DNA of 64,000 nucleotides from Oceanospirillum linum (lineage in GTDB: Bacteria > Pseudomonadota > Gammaproteobacteria > Pseudomonadales > Halomonadaceae), in the NCBI RefSeq assembly GCF_900182785.1, contig NZ_FXTS01000001.1, positions 248,001 to 312,000 of the forward strand. The letters run 5' to 3'. Shown in pieces: positions 14,827 to 22,864 of the stretch. The position numbers and the translations under genes are program-made. Positions within the stretch are counted from its first letter, which is position 1. Every line of letters begins with the position of its first letter. The notes below the pieces were generated by a model. It was given only the letters and a program-made list of their open reading frames with translations, made no database searches and was not told the origin of the DNA.

Positions 14827-14996
14827 AGCAACTCACTCACATCAGGTTATGAAGCAGGTACAAACTGGTTTAGCAGGCCATTATAAAGCTGAATATAATG
14901 AGAGACTTCAACCAGACATGACGCTGAACATTATAAGGGCACTATGCTAAGCTGCTGAAATTAAAAGTTAAATAACAAATACAGCAAGAGGCAAAG

Positions 14997-15677
14997 ATGA
15001 CAGATAAAACAGTATTGGCTTTTGATGTCTATGGCACTCTGATAGACACCCAGGGCGTATTAGACGCACTGCAAAATATCATGGGTGCTAATGCACCTGC
15101 TTTCTCAAAGCTATGGCGGGAAAAACAGCTGGAGTACTCGTTTCGTCGTGGCCTGATGCAGGATTATGTCGATTTTTCTGTATGCACCCGAAACGCCTTG
15201 GATTATGCCTGTCTGGCACTAAAACAGCCCCTTGAAGAAGATGTACGCCAGGCCTTAATGGCGGTCTATAAAACACTACCTGCCTTTGCCGATACCCTGG
15301 CAGGGCTGAAAGCGGCTAAAGATGCCGGTATGGTTTGTTACGCCTTCTCCAATGGCAGTGCCGCTGCTGTTGAAGGACTGTTAGACCATGCTGGGATCCG
15401 GGGCTACTTTGACGGCATCATCAGTGTTGAAGCACTGCAAACGTTTAAGCCTAACCCGGGTGTTTATCAACTGCTTCTGGATACTGCCGGTGTATCAGCA
15501 GGCAGTGGCTGGCTGATCTCAGGCAACCCCTTTGATATCCTTGGCGCTCTCAATCACGGCATGAAGACCGCTTGGGTAAAACGCTCAAGCGAGGTGGTAT
15601 TTGATCCCTGGGGGCCAGAACCGACGGTGGTTATCAATCAGTTGGATAAGCTGGTCAGCGCGATTCAGACATCCTAA
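14997..15677 (+). CDS. Haloacid dehalogenase, type II (HAD superfamily)
   Basis: 226-residue HAD hydrolase. The nucleophile Asp10 is in LAFDVYGTLID, motif II is YAFSNGSAAAV, the motif III Lys is in FKPNPGVYQ, and motif IV is SGNPFDILGALNHGMKTAWV. The DVYGTLID start and the SNGS and GNPFD motifs place it with (S)-2-haloacid dehalogenases, which replace halogen by hydroxyl in short 2-haloacids. Sequence does not prove the substrate, and phosphatase activity is possible. It is monocistronic; a GAGGCAAAG site precedes ATG 14997 and a strong terminator follows at once. Confidence 0.82.
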   Translation: MTDKTVLAFDVYGTLIDTQGVLDALQNIMGANAPAFSKLWREKQLEYSFRRGLMQDYVDFSVCTRNALDYACLALKQPLEEDVRQALMAVYKTLPAFADTLAGLKAAKDAGMVCYAFSNGSAAAVEGLLDHAGIRGYFDGIISVEALQTFKPNPGVYQLLLDTAGVSAGSGWLISGNPFDILGALNHGMKTAWVKRSSEVVFDPWGPEPTVVINQLDKLVSAIQTS

Positions 15678-15706
15678 AAAAACGGCAGCCTGAGCTGCCG
15701 TTTTTT
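15676..15706. terminator. Bidirectional terminator between haloacid dehalogenase and mqo
   Basis: AAAAAACGGCAG / CTGCCGTTTTTT with a short CCTGAG loop, shared by the two convergent genes. Confidence 0.92.
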
Positions 15707-15728
15707 GCGTGTTTAAGATAACACCGTC

Positions 15729-17276
15729 TTACTGAGGCTGTTGCGCCTCAGCTTCTTTATCCAACTGCAGGGTTGTCAATGTACGCTGGCGAATCTCTTT
15801 CAGCATTTCCGGCTGATCAGAAAGTGTGAAGCCATAAGAAGGCACCATCTCTTTGATCTTATCCTGCCAACCATCCGAGGCCAGACGATCTTTAAAGCAC
15901 TTTTCGATAATTCCAATCATGGTATTAACCGAAGTAGATGCCCCCGGAGATGCCCCCAGAAGTGCAGCTAATGAGCCATCTTCAGTAGTGATCGCTTCCG
16001 TACCAAACTCGAGCTTTCCTTTACCCTGCTCATCTTTCTTAATGATCTGCACCCGTTGACCGGCCATGGCCAGTTCCCAGTCTCCATCCTGGGCTTCAGG
16101 GAAAAAGTTACGCAGAGAATCACAACGGGCACTGTGGGACTGACGCACTTCACTGATCAGGTACTTGGTCAGATCCATATTCTTCATGCCCACAGACATC
16201 ATTGGCATTAGGTTATCCGGCCGGATAGTGCTGACCAGGTCAAACATGGAGCCCTTTTTCAGGAACTTAGTCGTGAAGCCAGCAAAAGGACCAAACAGCA
16301 ATGCTTTCTCGCCATTAATAATCCGGGTATCCAGATGCGGCACTGACATTGGAGGCGCACCGATCGGCGCCATCCCGTAAACCTTAGCCATATGCTGTTC
16401 AACGATTTCAGGCTTCTTGCAAACCAGCCACATACCGCTCACCGGGAAACCGCCGTAGCCCTTACCTTCTTCTACGCCAGACTTCTGCAACAGAGGCAGA
16501 GCTCCACCTCCAGCACCCAGGAAGACAAAACCAGCATTAATTGTCACATTGCTGCCGTTTTTATCTTTTAACTTAACGTTCCAGCGGCCATCTTTCGCTT
16601 TGTCGATATCCTGAACATTGTGACTCAGCAACAGTTCAAAGCCATCTTGCTTCTGCAGATGGTCAACCATATTGCGGGCAACAGAACCAAAATCAACATC
16701 AGAGCCATAACGAACGCGGGTTGCGGCAACTTTTTCGGAAGGGTCACGATTCTGCATCACTAATGGCATCCACTGACGAATCACATCGTGATCCTCAGAG
16801 TACTCCATATCTACAAACGCCTGAGATTGGCTGAGAGTCTGATAACGGGCACGTAAAAACTCAACATTCTTCTCGCCCCAGACAAAGCTGCAATGCGGTG
16901 CCGTGTTAATAAACTTTTCAGGGGAAGGAAGTGCCTTCTGCTCCACCAGATAGGACCAGAATTGCAGGCTGACCTCAAAGGCCGAATTGATTGCGAAAGC
17001 TTTGGTAGTATTGACGCTGCCATCCGCTTGCTGAGGTGTATAGTTCAGCTCACAGTATGCGGCGTGACCAGTACCGGCATTATTCCAACCATCGGTACTC
17101 TCGTGCGCCACATGGTCAAGGCGCTCTACCATAATGAGGTTAATATTGGGATCCAGCTGCTTTAACAGCATACCCAGGGTCGTGCTCATCGCACCGGCCC
17201 CTACTAGCAACACATCTGCAGTTTTTGCGGTCATAGAGCTTTGCCATTTATCGTATTGTTGGGATTGAACCGACAC
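15729..17276 (-). CDS. mqo: Malate:quinone oxidoreductase
   Basis: 515-residue peripheral membrane flavoprotein that oxidises malate to oxaloacetate and passes electrons to quinone. The N-terminal dinucleotide motif is ADVLLVGAGAMSTTLGMLLK (about 20-40), followed by DGWNNAGTGHAAYCELNYTP, VFLGAGGGALPLLQKSG and, near the C-terminus, LAALLGASPGASTSVNTMIG, all Mqo hallmarks. Length agrees with the family (about 490-550). It is monocistronic and convergent with the dehalogenase. Its 5' side faces a 450-base gap shared with the LysE exporter gene, which holds both promoters and the direct repeat at 17641. Confidence 0.95.
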   Translation of the reverse strand: MSVQSQQYDKWQSSMTAKTADVLLVGAGAMSTTLGMLLKQLDPNINLIMVERLDHVAHESTDGWNNAGTGHAAYCELNYTPQQADGSVNTTKAFAINSAFEVSLQFWSYLVEQKALPSPEKFINTAPHCSFVWGEKNVEFLRARYQTLSQSQAFVDMEYSEDHDVIRQWMPLVMQNRDPSEKVAATRVRYGSDVDFGSVARNMVDHLQKQDGFELLLSHNVQDIDKAKDGRWNVKLKDKNGSNVTINAGFVFLGAGGGALPLLQKSGVEEGKGYGGFPVSGMWLVCKKPEIVEQHMAKVYGMAPIGAPPMSVPHLDTRIINGEKALLFGPFAGFTTKFLKKGSMFDLVSTIRPDNLMPMMSVGMKNMDLTKYLISEVRQSHSARCDSLRNFFPEAQDGDWELAMAGQRVQIIKKDEQGKGKLEFGTEAITTEDGSLAALLGASPGASTSVNTMIGIIEKCFKDRLASDGWQDKIKEMVPSYGFTLSDQPEMLKEIRQRTLTTLQLDKEAEAQQPQ

Positions 17277-17640
17277 CAGAAATCAGCTTTTGGCTTCTCC
17301 GGCCCGTCTTAGTCAAACAGTCAGGCAGAGTCTCTGGATATCCCTTTTTAGTTATCATCGCGGGTACACATGAACCATCTACAGGATCAGATAATTAATG
17401 AGACATTTTGTCTACAATTCCCCGTGGATGGCGCAGAATTATACGGATTCTGACTGAAAAGTCTTGAGCTAAAATGAGTAAATAACTTATCAATTGGGCG
17501 AATATTACCTCTAAAGTCGTAGCGACTCGCACTTGTATTTAACAGATAGCATCTATCTGACAAATTGTTCCGCCCTGTGGGTCTTTTTTGCCCTGTAGTT
17601 AACACAGCAGCAGCGCACAAAAAAATGATCCCTGATCAGG

Positions 17641-17681
17641 AACATCCTTTACAATCACCCAGAAACATCCTTTACAATCAC
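17641..17681. repeat. Perfect 18-base direct repeat upstream of the LysE gene
   Basis: AACATCCTTTACAATCAC occurs at 17641-17658 and again at 17664-17681 (period 23, about two helical turns), 46 bases before the exporter start. It may be a regulator site or a local duplication. The rest of the gap 17277-17726 shows no gene. Confidence 0.75.
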
Positions 17682-17726
17682 AGTATTGCGCCCGAAAATA
17701 AACAGATTTACCTCAAGGAACAGGTC

Positions 17727-18344
17727 ATGTCATTTGAAAGTGCTCTGACATTTTTTATCGCACTCTTTATCTTTGGTATCACCCCCGGACCTGGAGTCTT
17801 TGCTATTCTGGCCAGAGGTATGATGTTTGGCGCACGTAGCTGCCTGCCAATGGCCGTGGGTATGATTGCCAGTGATATTGTCTATCTGATTCTGGCCTGC
17901 CTGGGTTTGGCCGCCGTTGCAGAGCATTGGGGTGGATTGTTTACAATTATCCGCTATGTGGGTGCCGCCTACCTGCTCTATCTGGGATACAAAATGTTCA
18001 CCAGCAAGCCGGATCTGAGCCAGCAGGGTAACGCAGGAAGCGACCAGGGGGTCATCGCCGGATTTATTCAGGGCTTTCTTATCTCAGCATCCAACCCCAA
18101 GGTGATCCTCTTCTATATCGCCTTTTTGCCGACCTTTATGGACCTGACCGTGCTGACCACCCAGGATATCGGGCTGGCCTCGGTACTGACTTTTGTTGCC
18201 TTGTTAGCAGGTCTGATGCTCATCGCGGCCTTCGCCGCCTGGGCCAGTAAGATGCTGCGCTCGGAGCGATCGGTAAACCGCCTGAACAAGAGCGCCGGTG
18301 GCATTATGATGAGTGCCGGTGCTTACCTGGCACTGAAGAGCTAA
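17727..18344 (+). CDS. LysE/RhtB family amino-acid exporter
   Basis: 205-residue membrane protein with six predicted spans. The signature is FGITPGPGVFAILARGMMFG at about residues 16-35, with GYKMF and FIQGFLISASNPKVILFYIA further on, typical of LysE/RhtB translocators. These export amino acids or their derivatives. Upstream codons in frame look non-family, and AAGGA lies 8 bases before ATG 17727, so that start is chosen. It is monocistronic, ending at a strong terminator shared with cpxA. The substrate is not predictable from sequence. An 18-base direct repeat upstream may be its operator. Confidence 0.87.
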   Translation: MSFESALTFFIALFIFGITPGPGVFAILARGMMFGARSCLPMAVGMIASDIVYLILACLGLAAVAEHWGGLFTIIRYVGAAYLLYLGYKMFTSKPDLSQQGNAGSDQGVIAGFIQGFLISASNPKVILFYIAFLPTFMDLTVLTTQDIGLASVLTFVALLAGLMLIAAFAAWASKMLRSERSVNRLNKSAGGIMMSAGAYLALKS

Positions 18345-18377
18345 GAATTTCTCAGCCTGCAGCGTAATACACAAAAG

Positions 18378-18412
18378 AAAGGGCGAATGCTTTTAAAAGC
18401 ATTCGCCCTTTT
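18378..18412. terminator. Bidirectional terminator between lysE-type gene and cpxA
   Basis: A 17-base perfect inverted repeat (AAAGGGCGAATGCTTTT and its complement) with A and T tracts at either end. Confidence 0.92.
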
Positions 18413-18428
18413 CTATGCTCCGGTAACG

Positions 18429-19808
18429 TTAAACCGGTAGCCGGACCGATAATTGTAAACCACCTTCAGAATGGTTTTCCGCTTCCAGCGTGCCCCCAAG
18501 ACGCTCAATAGCCCGGCGGGCGATACTCATGCCAAGGCCGTAACCATCACCGTGACCGCCTGTGCCTCTTACGAAGGGAGTGAAAAGCTCCTTCAGCAGG
18601 TCATCGCCGATGCCCTCACCATGATCCCGAAGCCGGATCAGCAACCGGCTCCCTTCCTGATGGGCAGAAAGCTCCAGCAGACTATCCTCCGGAGTGTACT
18701 TGAGGGCATTGCCGATACCATTTCTGAGAGCCCGGGCCAGCAGATCCCGGTTTAATGTCAGGTGCAGTGTTTCCGGCTCTATCTGAACCTGGACAGGCCG
18801 GTCCGGCTGACTGAATCTGAGATCACTGATCAGCTCATCAAACAGTTCTCTGACCGAGAAACGGTCGCCTTCTTTATGGGCACTTTCCAGACGACTGAAT
18901 GAAAGAATCTCTGCGATCAGGCCATCAAGGCGCCCGCACTCGCGATTAATACGCTGAGCCAGAGAGCTTCCCTCCCCCAGCTGCTGCTCGGCCAAACCGG
19001 CACTGACCTGGAGACGGGCCATGGGTGCACGAAGCTCATGGGAGACATCCTGCAGTAAGCGTTGCTGGTTTTTCAGCGTGCTTTCAACATAATCTGCCAT
19101 CTGATCAAACTCCCGGGTCAGATCTCCGATTTCATCTTTACGCTGGCTCAGCTTTGCCGAGGCCCGGGCACTGAGATCTCCATGGCGATAGATCTGCTTA
19201 ACATACTCACTGAGCTGTCGAATCGGTCTGACCAAAACTATACTGAGAATTAACGCTGACAGTGCAGCAACAGCCAGTATCAGTACCATTTGGATAGAAA
19301 AGAGGTAACCTGTGAAACGCTCTTTATGTTTCAGCGGTAATGGAATATCGGTTAACAGACGATAATCCCTCCCGGTCTCAGACTTTAATTTAATAGCAAA
19401 AGAGTCTCGCGGCGGTGGCCTACGGTGGCCGGTTATCTGCACCCCTAAACGCCTGTGCTCCGTATCCACTTCATACAGCCAGACGGGGGGCCGCCGATCT
19501 CTCCGATGATCAAATACAGCAAAATCCTGACTTTCAAACCGGTTACGGGGCAAGACCCAGGCCGGCGACTCCTGTGAGGGATTATCCAGGAGATTGCCAT
19601 AACTTTTAGCCTCGATACTTTTCTGCGAGTCTTCATAGAGTTCGATCAGCTCAAGTGCCTGGTGCTTAAACTGGGATTTAATCAGGTGTCGCCAACGATC
19701 CTCATCGTTACTGTTAGCAACAATAAAAAAGACTCCTGCCATCCCCAGGGCACTGACTAACCAAATAGTAAGAAAGATTTTCCAGAACAGCGTATTTAGC
19801 CATCTCAT
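18429..19808 (-). CDS. cpxA: CpxA-like envelope-stress sensor histidine kinase
   Basis: 459-residue histidine kinase. TM1 is at about 9-30, then a periplasmic loop of about 135 residues with an Arg/Pro-rich stretch (RRPPPRDSF) that may bind a CpxP-like partner. TM2 is near 170-193, then HAMP, the H-box LLQDVSHELRAPMARLQVSA, the N-box RALRNGIGNALKYTP, and G boxes DHGEGIGDD and GDGYGLGMSIA. SHELRAPMARLQ is the CpxA-type phosphoacceptor sequence. The gene starts 6 bases after cpxR, and a CpxP-like gene is divergent from the pair, reproducing the E. coli Cpx locus. It should phosphorylate the neighbouring CpxR on envelope protein misfolding. Confidence 0.88.
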   Translation of the reverse strand: MRWLNTLFWKIFLTIWLVSALGMAGVFFIVANSNDEDRWRHLIKSQFKHQALELIELYEDSQKSIEAKSYGNLLDNPSQESPAWVLPRNRFESQDFAVFDHRRDRRPPVWLYEVDTEHRRLGVQITGHRRPPPRDSFAIKLKSETGRDYRLLTDIPLPLKHKERFTGYLFSIQMVLILAVAALSALILSIVLVRPIRQLSEYVKQIYRHGDLSARASAKLSQRKDEIGDLTREFDQMADYVESTLKNQQRLLQDVSHELRAPMARLQVSAGLAEQQLGEGSSLAQRINRECGRLDGLIAEILSFSRLESAHKEGDRFSVRELFDELISDLRFSQPDRPVQVQIEPETLHLTLNRDLLARALRNGIGNALKYTPEDSLLELSAHQEGSRLLIRLRDHGEGIGDDLLKELFTPFVRGTGGHGDGYGLGMSIARRAIERLGGTLEAENHSEGGLQLSVRLPV

Positions 19809-19814
19809 GATCTG

Positions 19815-20558
19815 TTAACCCTGCCCTTGCTGGCCGGTAAAGACAAAAATATACCCTTGTCCACGCACTGTTTTTATCAGTTCTTTACCGTCTATTTTAT
19901 CTCTGCCAGAGCCACTAAAGTGCGGTACTAACTTCTGACGTACCCGACTGACATGCACATCAATAGCTCTGTCATAGGCAGTCAGCTCACGGTGCAAAAC
20001 CCAACGGGTTAACTGCTCTTTACTCAAAACCTGTCCGGCGTGTTGCATCAGATAAGTCAGCACATTGAACTCTGCGCTGGTCAACTCCAGCAACTCACCG
20101 GATACCTTTGCCTCTCGGGTTGACGGGTTCACACTGATCGGCCCAATAACGACAGCTTCATCCGTTAGCCGCCCCTCCGCCGGAGCCTGAGCGGCACTGC
20201 GCCGTAACACCGCGCGAATACGGGCCAACAACTCCCGGGGGTTGCAGGGCTTCCCGAGATAATCATCCGCCCCCATCTCCAGCCCCAGAATACGGTCAAT
20301 CTCATCACCACGCCCTGTCAACATAATCACAGGCAGCTTATGGCTGGGGCGAATCTGTTGCAGTAACTCAAGACCTGTAGTGCCCGGCATCATAATATCC
20401 AGTACCATCAGGCTATAGCGCTGGCCCTGTAACATATCAATCGCTTGCTCAGCACCGTAGGCAGCATCAACCTGATAACCCTCTGCGCTCAGGTACTCCA
20501 TCAGCAGGCTGCATAGCTCTTTATCGTCATCAACCAGTAATAATCGTTCGTTAGACAT
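19815..20558 (-). CDS. cpxR: CpxR-like OmpR-family response regulator
   Basis: 247 residues. The receiver domain (4-118) has LLVDDDKEL, phosphoacceptor Asp in LMVLDIMMPGTTGLELL, and KPCNPRELLARIRAVLRR. The C-terminal winged helix (about 145-245) has LTSAEFNVLTYLMQHAGQVL, then AYDRAIDVHVSRVRQKL and TVRGQGYIF. DIMMPG and the ELLARIRAVLRRS linker are typical of CpxR. The frame opens 15 codons earlier, but ATG 20558, with AGAGG 7 bases upstream, fits the family start MSNERLLLVDDD. It is cotranscribed with cpxA and likely autoregulated through the CpxR box in the divergent promoter region. Confidence 0.9.
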   Translation of the reverse strand: MSNERLLLVDDDKELCSLLMEYLSAEGYQVDAAYGAEQAIDMLQGQRYSLMVLDIMMPGTTGLELLQQIRPSHKLPVIMLTGRGDEIDRILGLEMGADDYLGKPCNPRELLARIRAVLRRSAAQAPAEGRLTDEAVVIGPISVNPSTREAKVSGELLELTSAEFNVLTYLMQHAGQVLSKEQLTRWVLHRELTAYDRAIDVHVSRVRQKLVPHFSGSGRDKIDGKELIKTVRGQGYIFVFTGQQGQG

Positions 20559-20657
20559 CTTGTTACCTCTGCGGTGCATCTCTAAGTAGTATCTTATGAG
20601 CAATGATACTGTCTTTGGCCTTTGACGTAAGGCGCTGTATTCCTTTCAGGATGGGGT

Positions 20658-20672
20658 TTTACCTAACTTTAC
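20658..20672 (-). promoter_or_regulatory. CpxR box between cpxR and cpxP
   Basis: The minus strand reads GTAAA-GTTAG-GTAAA, an exact match to the CpxR consensus GTAAA-N5-GTAAA. It lies 100 bases upstream of both divergent starts and so can control cpxRA and cpxP together. Confidence 0.85.
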
Positions 20673-20771
20673 ACCTCATTGTCACAACTTTGCGTGGTAA
20701 AAGATCATACTCACTTCATCGAAAACGACTTCCAAAAACGGAAGAATAAACATCAGATGGAGATACCCTTT

Positions 20772-21335
20772 ATGACACTTCTGAAGAATATGAAAAGCAA
20801 AAAAACCTTCGCCCTGCTGGGTTCCACATTAGCCGCGTTAACCTTAAGCGCCGCAGTTGCCGCTCACCCCGGTAAGAAGCAGGATGATCATCAGCGTGTA
20901 AAATGTGATAAAGAACAGTGTCAGGAACAACACGCAGAGCACCGCCTTAAGAAACTGAAGCGTTTTCTGAAACTCAGCGATGCGCAAACTGACAAAATAA
21001 AATCTCTGTTCGCGCAACATAAGGAAGAACGGGGCGAAAACCGTTCACCCCGCAATCTTCAGCGGGCTCTTATAAAGCTTGACCCGACCGATAAAAACTA
21101 CGAAAACAAAGTGGCTGATCTGATTGAAAATGCCCAAAAGAAAATGGCAGAGCGGATACAAAACCGTGCAACCTTGCGCCAGGAAATCTACCTTCTGCTA
21201 TCCCAGGAACAGCGTAGCAAACTGGAATTAATGGAAGAGATGCGCCAGTTCATGGGGGACAAAGGACCCAAAGGCCCTAAAGGTGAACACCGGCATCACA
21301 AAAAGATGCGTCCTGCGCCAATGGAAGCCTCTTAA
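20772..21335 (+). CDS. cpxP: CpxP/Spy-family periplasmic protein
   Basis: 187 residues from ATG 20772 (GGAG 9 bases upstream; further upstream codons in the frame are atypical). The N-terminal signal peptide KKTFALLGSTLAALTLSAAV with cleavage after VAA or AAH sends it to the periplasm. The mature part is helical and highly charged, with two LTxxQ-type motifs in the form LKLSDAQTDKI and LLLSQEQRSKL, the mark of the CpxP/Spy family of chaperone-like stress adaptors. The C-terminus is a Gly-Pro-Lys/His-rich tail (GPKGPKGEHRHHKK) that might bind metal. Divergence from cpxRA across an exact CpxR box supports the call. It is closed by a terminator at 21361-21390. Confidence 0.85.
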   Translation: MTLLKNMKSKKTFALLGSTLAALTLSAAVAAHPGKKQDDHQRVKCDKEQCQEQHAEHRLKKLKRFLKLSDAQTDKIKSLFAQHKEERGENRSPRNLQRALIKLDPTDKNYENKVADLIENAQKKMAERIQNRATLRQEIYLLLSQEQRSKLELMEEMRQFMGDKGPKGPKGEHRHHKKMRPAPMEAS

Positions 21336-21360
21336 TACTGAATCCTGAAACCTCATCTGA

Positions 21361-21390
21361 AAAAGCGGCAACTTAATGCCGCTTTTTTTA
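21361..21390 (+). terminator. Terminator of cpxP
   Basis: AAAAGCGGCA / TGCCGCTTTTTTT hairpin with a 6-base loop. The rest of the gap 21391-21663 has an AT-rich promoter-like stretch but no gene I can support. Confidence 0.9.
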
Positions 21391-21663
21391 TGCCTCATAG
21401 TAAGTCAGGAGCCGAAAATACCAGCACCGGTTTGTAAAGAAAGCGCATTTAATCTTTACACCGTAAAGATACGTTAAGAAAAAAAAAGTAGTGATAAGAG
21501 AGCTAAATCTTTGTTTCTTCAATAGAAATGGGCACCAACCTTGCTCTTTAATAATTGCCGGTCAGTAGCTGCTGCGACGAAAGAAACGGCAAGCTTTGAG
21601 CGGATACAGTTAATCGACGAAACAATGACCCATTCCCAAAACACTCAATAAAAGGAGTGACCT

Positions 21664-22134
21664 ATGAGTATTAATGGTGTTCAGAGTGTTGGACAAAGCC
21701 AAATGCAGGAGATGCGCAAACCACCTTCTCCAGAGGAGCTGGCAGAGCGTATGTCACAATCCATTGAGGATGGTGATATTGAGCTGGATAGTCTGGTTGA
21801 AAACCTGACAGAACGCTTTGGCGAAGAGGCATCATCGATTGTTGCTGATGATGGTTCTCTCGACATGGACGCTCTGACAAACTTACTGGCAGAGAATGCC
21901 CCTCAGGGAGCTGGTGGCCATCCGCAAGGTGGAATGGGTGGTATGCCACCACCACCGCCACCACAAGGTATGGCATCAACAGAAGAGCTTGAGACTAAGC
22001 TGCTCGAGGAGTATGGCGAAGAAGCAACTTCTGCGGTATTCACTGAAGATGGTATAGACTTTGAAGCATTGAAAAGTCTGCTAACCAGCGGTGAGTCGCA
22101 GGAAACCGGCTTCCTGCTGGATGTAGAAGGCTAA
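21664..22134 (+). CDS. Acidic hypothetical protein with duplicated motif and Gly/Pro linker
   Basis: 156 residues, strongly acidic, not recognised. It is built as two similar blocks, RFGEEASSIVADDGSLDMDA LTNLLAE and EYGEEATSAVFTEDGIDFEA LKSLLTS, joined by a Gly/Met/Pro linker (GGMGGMPPPPPP). The repeated DDGSLDMDAL/EDGIDFEAL segments faintly recall degenerate EF-hand loops, but the spacing does not fit a canonical site. There is no signal peptide or membrane span. A strong AAAGGAG lies 6 bases before ATG 21664, suggesting high translation. It is monocistronic and opposed by an acetyltransferase gene; function unknown. Confidence 0.7.
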   Translation: MSINGVQSVGQSQMQEMRKPPSPEELAERMSQSIEDGDIELDSLVENLTERFGEEASSIVADDGSLDMDALTNLLAENAPQGAGGHPQGGMGGMPPPPPPQGMASTEELETKLLEEYGEEATSAVFTEDGIDFEALKSLLTSGESQETGFLLDVEG

Positions 22135-22152
22135 GTAAAACACTTAGTATCG

Positions 22153-22172
22153 GGTGCGGACTTGTCCGCACC
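22153..22172. terminator. GC-rich hairpin between convergent genes
   Basis: GGTGCGGA-CTTG-TCCGCACC. The T run is poor (TCTTAGAACTC), so it is only a probable terminator for the two converging genes. Confidence 0.5.
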
Positions 22173-22183
22173 TCTTAGAACTC

Positions 22184-22666
22184 TTATTTCGTTGCAAATA
22201 ATTTCAGCGCATCACCTGTTAAACGATATCCAACCCACTCACTTTGCGGCTTAGCTCCGAAAGATTCGTAAAAGTCGATAGCAGGCTGATTCCAGTCCAG
22301 AACATTCCACTCAAACCGACCGCAGTTTTCTGCCACGGCCTTCTGTGCCAGATGTTTCAACAGAGCTTTACCGGCACCACAACCACGGAATTTAGGTGTG
22401 ATGTACAGATCTTCCAGAAAAATACCGTACTGCCCCAACCAGGTTGAGAAGTTGTAGAAGTAAATTGCGTAACCTGCCATCTCACCATCGACTTCACAGA
22501 TCAGACTAAAGGCCTTTGGGTCCTCTCCGAACAGCGCCAGCTCCAGCTGACCCGGGTTAGTTTTCACCTCGTCAGGGGCTTTTTCATATACCGCCAACTC
22601 AATGATCATTGCATAAATATTTTCAATATCTGCCGCTGTGGCAGGGCGAATCTGAATAGCAGACAT
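22184..22666 (-). CDS. GNAT acetyltransferase, SSAT-like (diamine/thialysine N-acetyltransferase)
   Basis: 160 residues. It starts with IQIRPATAADIENIYAMIIE LAVYEKAPDEV and contains GYAIYFYNFSTWLGQYGIFL EDLYITPKFRGCGAGKALL, the sequence pattern of the spermidine/spermine (SSAT1/SSAT2) group. RGCGAG is the acetyl-CoA loop, and NQPAIDFYESFGA is the C-terminal signature with the catalytic Tyr. Members acetylate polyamines, thialysine or related amines, so a role in amine detoxification is probable; the substrate is unproven. It is monocistronic and converges with the acidic hypothetical gene. Confidence 0.88.
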   Translation of the reverse strand: MSAIQIRPATAADIENIYAMIIELAVYEKAPDEVKTNPGQLELALFGEDPKAFSLICEVDGEMAGYAIYFYNFSTWLGQYGIFLEDLYITPKFRGCGAGKALLKHLAQKAVAENCGRFEWNVLDWNQPAIDFYESFGAKPQSEWVGYRLTGDALKLFATK

Positions 22667-22864
22667 AACACACTCCTGAATCTGAAAATGGTGGTAAACC
22701 CTGATAGTAGCTCAGCGGATCACAACGACCTGAAAGGTATCAAATTTTTCTCAGAGCTGATGCTATTTTCTATTTCGGATACGGACCTGGAAACCTGAAG
22801 CAAAGCAATCCCAAAACAGGTCACTAAGCCGAAACGATGGGGAGTTCCGGCTTAGCTCTAACGG

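Noticed and set aside
22826..22857. CTAAGCCG / CGGCTTAG hairpin after the TRAP receptor gene as a terminator
   Set aside because: The loop is long (16 bases) and no T run follows on the coding strand.
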